From contig CABUWA010000136.1 in the NCBI GenBank assembly GCA_902495085.1, positions 1-5,257 on the forward strand: a stretch of 5,257 nucleotides of DNA, written 5' to 3'. Below, piece after piece: positions 1-4,430 of the stretch. The translations under genes and the position numbers were made by a program. The stretch's first letter is position 1, and each line of letters begins with the position of its first letter. Source of the stretch: an uncultured Collinsella sp. (GTDB lineage Bacteria > Actinomycetota > Coriobacteriia > Coriobacteriales > Coriobacteriaceae). Below the pieces are notes generated by a model that was not told where the DNA came from, did no database searches, and was given only the letters and a program-made list of their open reading frames with translations.

Positions 1-357
1 GGCCGTCTGCACACGAGCCCCGAACTCATGCGCGAGCTCGCCAAGGTGGTCAATGTGACCCGTAAGCGCGCCGCCAATATGGCCGCCGGTCCCATGCCGG
101 TCTCGGTCGTGCTTGTGATAGATGCCGCCACTGGTCAGAATGGTCTGAACCAGGCGCTCGAGTTTAACGAGGCGCTGGGCCTGGACGGTATTATCATGAC
201 TAAGCTCGACGGCACGGCTAAGGGCGGTATCGCCATGGCCGTGGCCGAGAAACTCAAGCTCCCGATCCTGCGCATCGGCGTGGGCGAGCAGGTCGATGAC
301 CTGCAGGAGTTCAACGCCAAAGATTTCTGCCGCGCCCTGGTGGGCGAGTCCAACTAA
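1..357 (+). CDS. ftsY: Signal recognition particle receptor FtsY, C-terminal part (5' truncated by window)
   Basis: This is the SRP receptor GTPase, which docks the Ffh-ribosome complex at the membrane and hands the nascent chain to the Sec translocon. The reading frame is open from base 1, so the N-terminal domain, P-loop and first half of the G domain lie outside the window. The 118 visible residues begin with GRLHTSPELM, the segment just after the DTAGR G3 motif. They continue with DAATGQN (41-47), the G4 motif TKLD (67-70) with GTAKGG, and the closing-loop motif GVGE (93-96). TKLDGTAKGG and GRLHT are typical of FtsY; Ffh has the related form KLDGDARGG, as seen in the next gene. The protein ends in a short ESN tail. 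The TAA stop overlaps the ffh ribosome binding site, so the two genes are probably co-transcribed and translationally linked. The first ATG in the window (28) is internal, not the start. Confidence 0.96.
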   Translation, partial: GRLHTSPELMRELAKVVNVTRKRAANMAAGPMPVSVVLVIDAATGQNGLNQALEFNEALGLDGIIMTKLDGTAKGGIAMAVAEKLKLPILRIGVGEQVDDLQEFNAKDFCRALVGESN

Positions 358-361
358 GGAG
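356..361 (+). promoter_or_regulatory. Shine-Dalgarno of ffh, overlapping the ftsY stop
   Basis: AAGGAG lies 6 nt before the GTG at 368 and shares bases with the ftsY TAA stop (355-357). It decides the GTG start of ffh and suggests that ribosomes finishing ftsY help initiate ffh. Confidence 0.85.
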
Positions 362-367
362 TGACTA

Positions 368-1843
368 GTGTTTGATTCCCTGAGCGATCGCCTCAACGAC
401 ACATTTGACCGCCTGCGCGGTAAGGGTAAGCTGACCGAGGCCGATATTACCTCGGCCATGCGTGATATTCGCATGGCCCTGCTCGAGGCCGACGTTAACT
501 TTAAGGTCGTCAAGGAGTTCGTTGCCAAGACCAAGGAGCGCTGCATGACCGCCGAGGTCATGGAGTCGCTGTCGCCGGCGCAAAACGTCGTCAAGATCGT
601 GCTCGACGAGCTCACCGAGATGCTCGGCTCAACCGAGAGCAAGCTCGTCTTTAGCAACCGCATTCCCAATGTCATCATGCTCGTGGGCCTGCAGGGCTCC
701 GGTAAGACCACGGCGGCCGTAAAGCTGGCCTACCTGCTCAAGAAGCAGGGCCGCTCGCCGCTGCTCGCCGCGTGCGACGTCTACCGTCCCGCCGCTGCCG
801 ACCAGCTGGCCACGCTCGGTGGCGAGATCGGTGTGCCGGTCTTCCGCGGTGACGGCGCGCACCCGGTCGACATTGCCAAGGGCGCCATCCAGGAGGCCGT
901 CGACCACCTGCGTGACGTGGTCATCGTCGATACCGCCGGTCGTCTTCAGATCGACGAGCAGATGATGCAGGAGGCCGTTGACATCAAGAAGGCCGTCAAG
1001 CCCGACCAGGTGCTGATGGTCGTCGACGCCATGACCGGCCAAGACATCGTCAACGTGGTTTCGACGTTTGCCGAGCGCACCGACTTTGACGGCGTGATCA
1101 TCTCCAAGCTCGACGGTGACGCCCGTGGCGGCGGCGCACTTTCGGTGCGTCAGGTGACCGGCAAGCCCATCAAGTTTGTGAGCATGGGTGAGAAGCCCGA
1201 TTCGCTGGAGCCGTTCTATCCCGATCGTATGGCCAAGCGCATTCTGGGCATGGGCGACGTCGTCGGCATCATCGAGAAGGCCCAGGAGGCAGCCGATGCC
1301 GAGCAGCTTGAGGCTGCCGAGCGTATGCTGCGCGAGGGCTTCACCATGAACGATATGCTCGACCAGATGAAGGCCGTCAAGAAGATGGGCGGCATGAAGG
1401 GCATTCTGGGCATGCTCCCCGGTGGCCAGCGCGCCCTCAACCAGATGGGCGGCAACCTGGACGAGGGTATCTTCGATAAGAACGAGGCCATCATCATGTC
1501 GATGAACAAGGAGGAGCGCCTGCGTCCCTCCATCATCAACGGCCAGCGCCGCGCGCGTATCGCCAAGGGCGCCGGCGTGACCCCCACCGAGGTCAACAGC
1601 CTTATGAAGCAGTGGGGCGAGATGAATAAGATGATGGGCCGCATGCGCACGATGGCCAATCAAGTGCAGGCCGGCGGCAAGAAGGGCAAAAAGGGAAAGA
1701 AGGGCAAAAGGATGCGCATGCCCAATATCCCTGGCCTGGACGCTATGGGTCTGGGCGGCATGGGCGGCCTGGGCACGGGCGGTCCCAAGTCCGATATGGA
1801 GCTGCTGCGCCAGATGGAAGCGCAGATGCGTAATAAGAAATAG
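368..1843 (+). CDS. ffh: Signal recognition particle protein Ffh (SRP54 GTPase)
   Basis: Ffh is the protein core of the bacterial signal recognition particle. It binds 4.5S/SRP RNA and hydrophobic signal sequences, then pairs with FtsY in a mutual GTPase cycle. The protein has 491 residues starting at GTG. The N domain spans about 1-87. The G domain carries the P-loop GLQGSGKTT (107-115), DVYRPAAADQ (137-146), DTAGR (188-192), SKLDGDARGG (246-255) and the closing MGE (273-275). G4 reads SKLD rather than the commoner TKLD, a mild change. The methionine-rich M domain spans about 296-433, with the finger-loop region GMLPGG (348-353) and the RNA-binding stretch PSIINGQRRARIAKGAGV (387-404). After the M domain comes a tail of about 58 residues: a Gly/Lys tract (437-448), then a Gly/Met-rich segment and a charged end. 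It is longer than a compact Ffh of about 450 residues. It lies 10 nt after ftsY and ends before a strong terminator. Confidence 0.98.
   Translation: MFDSLSDRLNDTFDRLRGKGKLTEADITSAMRDIRMALLEADVNFKVVKEFVAKTKERCMTAEVMESLSPAQNVVKIVLDELTEMLGSTESKLVFSNRIPNVIMLVGLQGSGKTTAAVKLAYLLKKQGRSPLLAACDVYRPAAADQLATLGGEIGVPVFRGDGAHPVDIAKGAIQEAVDHLRDVVIVDTAGRLQIDEQMMQEAVDIKKAVKPDQVLMVVDAMTGQDIVNVVSTFAERTDFDGVIISKLDGDARGGGALSVRQVTGKPIKFVSMGEKPDSLEPFYPDRMAKRILGMGDVVGIIEKAQEAADAEQLEAAERMLREGFTMNDMLDQMKAVKKMGGMKGILGMLPGGQRALNQMGGNLDEGIFDKNEAIIMSMNKEERLRPSIINGQRRARIAKGAGVTPTEVNSLMKQWGEMNKMMGRMRTMANQVQAGGKKGKKGKKGKRMRMPNIPGLDAMGLGGMGGLGTGGPKSDMELLRQMEAQMRNKK
1680..1712 (+). repeat. Purine-rich low-complexity tract encoding the Ffh lysine-glycine run
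   Basis: Imperfect repeats of AAGGGCAAA and AAGGGAAAG inside ffh encode repeated Gly-Lys-Lys units (Ffh residues about 437-448). This is an in-frame, protein-coding repeat. It is a place where repeat number might vary between strains, though nothing in one sequence shows that it does. Confidence 0.6.
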
Positions 1844-1868
1844 GGCTGTAATTCCAGCTTGATATGGC

Positions 1869-1907
1869 AAAGGCCACTCGGAAGCTACCGGGTGGCCTTT
1901 GTTGTTG
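1869..1907 (+). terminator. Intrinsic terminator after ffh
   Basis: A 13-bp stem (1869-1881 with 1888-1900, one G-U pair) encloses a 6-nt loop AAGCTA. The stem runs from AAAGGCCAC to GTGGCCTTT and is followed by TTGTTGTT-like sequence. It starts 25 nt after the ffh stop, which fits termination of the ftsY-ffh transcript. Because the stem is flanked by A on the left and T on the right, it may also stop leftward transcripts from the convergent gene ending at 1964, but the T-tract on that side (TTTGCC) is poor. Confidence 0.88.
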
Positions 1908-1963
1908 GCTTTGATTGTTGGGTTGCGTTCAGCGTCGAGCCCCGAGCTCGCGGTGTCGTGCCG

Positions 1964-2728
1964 TTAGTGGCAGCCGCAGCCCTCGTGGTCCTCGTGCTCG
2001 TGATGGTCGTGGCAGCTGCAGGACTCGCCGTGTTCGTGGGCGTAGCCGTGGTCATGGCCGTGGCAGTCGCACGTGGCCTCGCCGTTCTGTGCGAGCGTTC
2101 CGGCGATAAGGGCCTCGACGCAAGCGTCGCAGCTGCCCTGGGCACCTGCGTATACCGTGATGCCGGCTTGGGCAAGCGCGTTGATAGCGCCACCGCCGAT
2201 GCCGCCGCAGATGAGCGTGTCCACGCCGCCGTTGGCGAGCAGGCCCGCAAGGGCACCGTGGCCGGTGCCGCCGGTGCCCACGACCTGCTCGTTGAGTACC
2301 TTGCCGTCCTGAATGTCGTAGATCTTGAACTGCTCGCTGCGGCCAAAGTGCATAAAGATGTTGCCGTTGTCGTACGTGGTTGCCACCCTCATGGTGCCGA
2401 TCTCCTTTGCTGGCCATGCGGCCGTCGTCGTGGTAATGGGGGAGTACGCGATGTTGCCGCCTTCGATGACGATCGCCCGTCCATTGACCAGCGCGTTTGC
2501 CACCTTACGATGCGCGCGGCTGCAGATTGCCGCTACCGTGGCGCGGGCAATGCCCATCTGCTGTGCGACTGCCTCTTGGTTAAGGCCTTCCAGGTCGCAC
2601 AGGCGCAGCGCCTCGAGTTCGTCGACCGTCATGTCGATGGCATCGCCGCTCGCCAGGCCATCGGGGGTAAAACCGCGATATTCGGGGATGATCCCGACGC
2701 GGCGCAGTTTCTCGCGTCTTCCTGCCAT
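1964..2728 (-). CDS. DUF134 (UPF0251) DNA-binding domain fused to NifX/NifB-type cofactor-binding domain, with His/Cys-rich tail
   Basis: The 254-residue protein has two recognisable domains. Residues 1-97 resemble DUF134/UPF0251: VGIIPEYRGFTPDG, then DELEALRLCDLEGLNQE and a sigma-region-4-like helix-turn-helix (about 50-75), ending in KVANALVNGRAIVIEGG. From memory, DUF134 proteins usually have Cys near position 12; here it is Gly. After a Thr/Ala-rich linker (97-112), residues 113-212 match the dinitrogenase iron-molybdenum cofactor family: MRVATTYDNG, FMHFGRSEQFKIYDI, CGGIGGGAINALAQAGI. That fold binds metal or Fe-S clusters, and most members are not linked to nitrogen fixation. Residues 220-254 hold 11 His and 6 Cys in three CxC pairs, a likely metal-binding tail. 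The ATG at 2728 follows AAAAGGAG with 5 nt spacing; 56 codons open upstream lack domain character. No nif genes or Mrp/NBP35 ATPase lie nearby. I infer a metal- or redox-responsive regulator or cluster carrier; its target is unknown. Confidence 0.9.
   Translation of the reverse strand: MAGRREKLRRVGIIPEYRGFTPDGLASGDAIDMTVDELEALRLCDLEGLNQEAVAQQMGIARATVAAICSRAHRKVANALVNGRAIVIEGGNIAYSPITTTTAAWPAKEIGTMRVATTYDNGNIFMHFGRSEQFKIYDIQDGKVLNEQVVGTGGTGHGALAGLLANGGVDTLICGGIGGGAINALAQAGITVYAGAQGSCDACVEALIAGTLAQNGEATCDCHGHDHGYAHEHGESCSCHDHHEHEDHEGCGCH
2402..2408 (-). promoter_or_regulatory. Internal Shine-Dalgarno before Met113 of the DUF134-NifX gene
   Basis: On the minus strand AAAGGAG lies 9 nt before an in-frame ATG (2392-2390), which is codon 113. 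That ATG begins MRVATTYDNG, the natural first strand of the NifX-type domain. The match is as good as the gene's own start signal. A 142-residue product containing only the cofactor domain and His/Cys tail could be made from here. Alternatively, it is a relic of two formerly separate genes. Confidence 0.55.
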
Positions 2729-2742
2729 GCGCACTCCTTTTC

Positions 2743-2754
2743 TGACATATGTCA
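2743..2754. promoter_or_regulatory. Palindrome TGACATATGTCA (operator candidate, proximal site)
   Basis: This perfect 12-bp palindrome sits one base upstream of the Shine-Dalgarno of the minus-strand DUF134-NifX gene. It covers the expected transcription start of the candidate promoter at 2760-2787. A bound regulator here would block initiation. A second copy lies at 2796-2807. The regulator is not identified; self-binding by the DUF134 protein is an inference. Confidence 0.6.
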
Positions 2755-2759
2755 ACAAT

Positions 2760-2787
2760 AGAATAACGCGTGTGCGCTGCAGAGCAA
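2760..2787 (-). promoter_or_regulatory. Candidate promoter of the DUF134-NifX gene
   Basis: On the minus strand a -10-like TATTCT (2765-2760) follows a weak -35-like TTGCTC (2787-2782) with a 16-bp spacer. Transcription would start near 2753, giving a leader of about 25 nt. The match to consensus is modest. Its position between the two CATATG palindromes supports it. Confidence 0.4.
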
Positions 2788-2795
2788 GGCATTTT

Positions 2796-2807
2796 TGGCA
2801 TATGTCA
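2796..2807. promoter_or_regulatory. Palindrome TGGCATATGTCA (operator candidate, distal site)
   Basis: This near-palindrome (one mismatched pair) is the second copy of the site at 2743-2754. Likeness extends outward in inverted orientation: GAAAAAGG follows here on the + strand and GAAAAGG follows the proximal site on the - strand. The two centres are 53 bp apart, about five helical turns, and they flank the candidate promoter. It lies about 97 bp upstream of the thyA -10 element, so a role in thyA control is less likely but possible. Confidence 0.55.
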
Positions 2808-2874
2808 GAAAAAGGCAAAGGTGTTCCGCTTGTGAATGCGGTCCGTGCTGCCGTGCATTGCGTGTGCCCGTCCA

Positions 2875-2892
2875 AGTGTCCAATCCGACACT
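2875..2892. promoter_or_regulatory. 18-bp dyad upstream of thyA
   Basis: AGTGTC and GACACT form perfect 6-bp inverted arms around CAATCC. A second pair of arms, CGTGCA (2852-2857) and TGCACG (2892-2897), partly encloses it. The dyad overlaps where the -35 region of the thyA promoter would be, so an operator is possible. It would lie outside the transcript if the -10 at 2905 is used, which argues against an RNA structure. Confidence 0.3.
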
Positions 2893-2904
2893 GCACGCCT
2901 GGGC

Positions 2905-2910
2905 TACAAT
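2905..2910 (+). promoter_or_regulatory. Candidate -10 element of the thyA-folA operon
   Basis: TACAAT is followed by an A-rich run, in an otherwise GC-rich region. It would start transcription near 2917, about 28 nt before the thyA ATG. No good -35 hexamer stands at the usual distance, which could mean activator dependence or simply a weak promoter. The short leader contains a small dyad, TCGC...GCGA (2916-2929). Confidence 0.45.
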
Positions 2911-2944
2911 AAAAATCGCTTATAGGCGACTGACAGGAGGGTCA

Positions 2945-3793
2945 ATGAGCAAGGCTGATCAACAGTTTGTAGCCATGTGCCGCGATATTTTGGACCATGG
3001 CACCACCACCGAGGGCCAAAAGGTCCGCCCGGTGTGGGAGGATGGCACCCCTGCCTATACCATTAAAAACTTTGGCGTTACGGCGCGCTATGACCTGCGC
3101 GAGGAGTTCCCCGCGCTTACCCTGCGTCGTACGGCGCTCAAGTCCGCTATGGACGAGATCCTGTGGATCTATCAGAAGAAGTCCAATAACGTGCATGATC
3201 TCAACAGCCATATTTGGGATGAGTGGGCCGACGAGACCGGCTCCATCGGCAAAGCCTACGGGTATCAGATTGGGCAGAAGAGCCATTATGCCGAAGGTGA
3301 CTTTGACCAGATGGACCGCGTGCTGTACGACCTTAAGCACACGCCGTACAGCCGTCGTATTATGACCAACACGTACGTGTTTAGCGACCTGTCCGAGATG
3401 CACCTGTATCCGTGCGCCTACAGCGTGACCTATAACGTCACGCAGCGTCCGCAGGACGACAAGCCGACGCTCAACATGATTCTCAACCAGCGCAGCCAGG
3501 ACATTTTGGCCGCGAACAACTGGAATGTGTGCCAGTACGCCATTTTGCTGATGATGGTTGCGCAGTCGGTCGATATGATCGCTGGCGAGCTGCTGCACGT
3601 GATTGCCGATGCCCACATTTACGACCGTCATGTCGATATCATCCGCGAACTTATCGAGCGTCCGCAGTTTGCGGCTCCCAAGGTAACGCTCAACCCCGAT
3701 GTGCATGATTTCTACGCGTTCACGACCGATGATCTGATCGTTGAGGGCTATGAGCACGGCCCGCAGGTCAAGAACATCCCCATTGCGGTGTAG
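2945..3793 (+). CDS. thyA: Thymidylate synthase (folate-dependent, ThyA type)
   Basis: Thymidylate synthase converts dUMP and 5,10-methylene-tetrahydrofolate to dTMP and dihydrofolate in the cytoplasm. The protein has 282 residues. The ATG at 2945 follows AGGAGG (2935-2940), and the longer open frame back to 2795 adds only sequence without family character. Visible signatures are the early folate/dUMP-side region KVRPVWEDGTPAYTI (26-40), the phosphate-binding pair SRR (136-138), the catalytic nucleophile in LYPCAYSVTYNV (Cys157), QRSQDILAANNWN (182-194) for the dUMP site, and ADAHIYDRH (221-229). The C-terminus IPIAV resembles the mobile tail of the family. The residue after the catalytic Cys is Ala, where E. 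coli has His, and the dUMP loop is diverged. This places it in a ThyA branch distant from E. coli; activity is still expected. folA follows at once, pairing dihydrofolate production with its recycling. Confidence 0.96.
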   Translation: MSKADQQFVAMCRDILDHGTTTEGQKVRPVWEDGTPAYTIKNFGVTARYDLREEFPALTLRRTALKSAMDEILWIYQKKSNNVHDLNSHIWDEWADETGSIGKAYGYQIGQKSHYAEGDFDQMDRVLYDLKHTPYSRRIMTNTYVFSDLSEMHLYPCAYSVTYNVTQRPQDDKPTLNMILNQRSQDILAANNWNVCQYAILLMMVAQSVDMIAGELLHVIADAHIYDRHVDIIRELIERPQFAAPKVTLNPDVHDFYAFTTDDLIVEGYEHGPQVKNIPIAV

Positions 3794-3797
3794 GTGA
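3792..3797 (+). promoter_or_regulatory. Shine-Dalgarno deciding the folA start
   Basis: AGGTGA overlaps the thyA TAG stop (3791-3793) and lies 5 nt before ATG 3803. The GTG at 3794 is part of this site and has no ribosome binding site of its own, so ATG 3803 is the better start. Overlap with the stop suggests translational coupling of thyA and folA. Confidence 0.6.
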
Positions 3798-3802
3798 CGC
3801 GC

Positions 3803-4321
3803 ATGACGTGTAAGCTTTCTGCCATTGTCGCCGTGTGCGATGACTGGGGTATTGGGTGCGAGGGCGACATGGTGGTGTCCAACCGTGCCGACATGCGTCA
3901 TTTTGTGGCGTGCACCAAAGGTTGCCCGGTCATTATGGGGCGCAAGACGCTGCTTAGTTTTCCCGGCGGGCGACCGCTCAAGAATCGCCGCAATATCGTG
4001 CTCACCCGCGACGAGAGCTTTGCTGCCGAGGGCGTCGACGTTGTGCATAGCATCGACGAAGCGCTCGCCGCGGTGGCCGATGAACCTGTTGCGTGGGTGC
4101 TTGGCGGCGGCGAGGTATATCTACAGTTTTTGCCGTATTGCGTTGAGGCCGAGGTTACGCATAACCATTGCGTGCATGACGTGGATACGTACTTTCCCGA
4201 TCTGGATGCCGATCCCGCGTGGGAGATTGCGCGGTGTGGCGGTGTTGCCACGATTGCCGCGGGCGAGGGTGACGAGGGTCTCGATTATGAGTTCGTGACG
4301 TATCGTCGCGTTGAGGCGTAA
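3803..4321 (+). CDS. folA: Dihydrofolate reductase
   Basis: This enzyme reduces dihydrofolate to tetrahydrofolate with NADPH, restoring the cofactor used up by thymidylate synthase upstream. The chosen ATG gives 172 residues, close to the usual 160-170; a GTG at 3794 would add three. Signatures in order are LSAIVAVCDDWGIG (5-18), the catalytic acid Asp30 in NRADMRHF, VIMGRKTLLSFPGGRPL (43-59) with the NADPH-binding MGRKT, NIVLTRD (64-70), VLGGGEVY (99-106) of the second nucleotide-binding loop, and DTYFPDLD (128-135). Aligned to E. coli, the active-site Trp22 is Val25 and Leu24 is Asn27, so the Met20-loop region is unusual, though Asp is kept. It begins 9 nt after the thyA stop and is followed by a hairpin, so it looks like the last gene of a two-gene operon. 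Confidence 0.95.
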   Translation: MTCKLSAIVAVCDDWGIGCEGDMVVSNRADMRHFVACTKGCPVIMGRKTLLSFPGGRPLKNRRNIVLTRDESFAAEGVDVVHSIDEALAAVADEPVAWVLGGGEVYLQFLPYCVEAEVTHNHCVHDVDTYFPDLDADPAWEIARCGGVATIAAGEGDEGLDYEFVTYRRVEA

Positions 4322-4361
4322 ATCGTCTGGCGTGAACGGTATCATCGGGTTATTTGAATGC

Positions 4362-4390
4362 ATGGGGCGGCGCTTAGCGTCGCCTCGTTT
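4362..4390 (+). terminator. Probable terminator after folA
   Basis: A 12-bp stem (4362-4373 with 4377-4388) has G-U pairs at three positions and a 3-nt TTA loop. The core is GGCGGCGC/GCGTCGCC, followed by TTT. The stem is strong but the T-tract is short. It stands 40 nt after the folA stop and just before a candidate promoter for the next gene, which fits an operon boundary. Confidence 0.55.
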
Positions 4391-4398
4391 GGTATAGA
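4390..4398 (+). promoter_or_regulatory. Weak extended -10 promoter candidate for the RNA methyltransferase gene
   Basis: TGGTATAGA resembles an extended -10 (TGnTATAAT, 4 of 6 in the hexamer) without a clear -35. Transcription would start near 4405, about 26 nt before ATG 4431. This would exclude the in-frame ATG at 4398. Confidence 0.3.
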
Positions 4399-4430
4399 TG
4401 TGCTGTAAAGAAGGGTGCGGGCTGGCTGCT

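Noticed and set aside
629..1870. 413-codon open frame on the minus strand opposite ffh
   Set aside because: It is exactly antisense to ffh, is rich in His/Leu/Ala as expected from reading GC-rich codons backwards, and shows no domain. A shadow frame.
1936..1950. Hairpin CGAGC/GCTCG just downstream of the DUF134-NifX stop, as its own terminator
   Set aside because: Only five base pairs and no T-tract on the minus strand. The stronger hairpin at 1869-1900 is the better stop for both directions.
1859..2761. 300-codon + strand frame opposite the DUF134-NifX gene
   Set aside because: It starts inside the ffh terminator, and its Val/Ala-rich composition is the reverse reading of the His/Cys-rich and Gly-rich gene, which has clear family motifs. 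A shadow frame.
2729..2896. N-terminal extension of the DUF134-NifX protein by 56 residues
   Set aside because: It would pass through the promoter and palindromes and has no family similarity. The ATG at 2728 has a strong SD, and its protein starts where DUF134 proteins start.
2795..2944. N-terminal extension of thymidylate synthase by 50 residues
   Set aside because: It lacks family character, crosses the -10 element and has no SD, while ATG 2945 follows AGGAGG and gives a typical ThyA length.
2942..4048. 368-codon minus-strand frame opposite thyA and folA
   Set aside because: It spans two well-recognised + strand genes and their junction, with no motifs of its own and no ribosome binding site.
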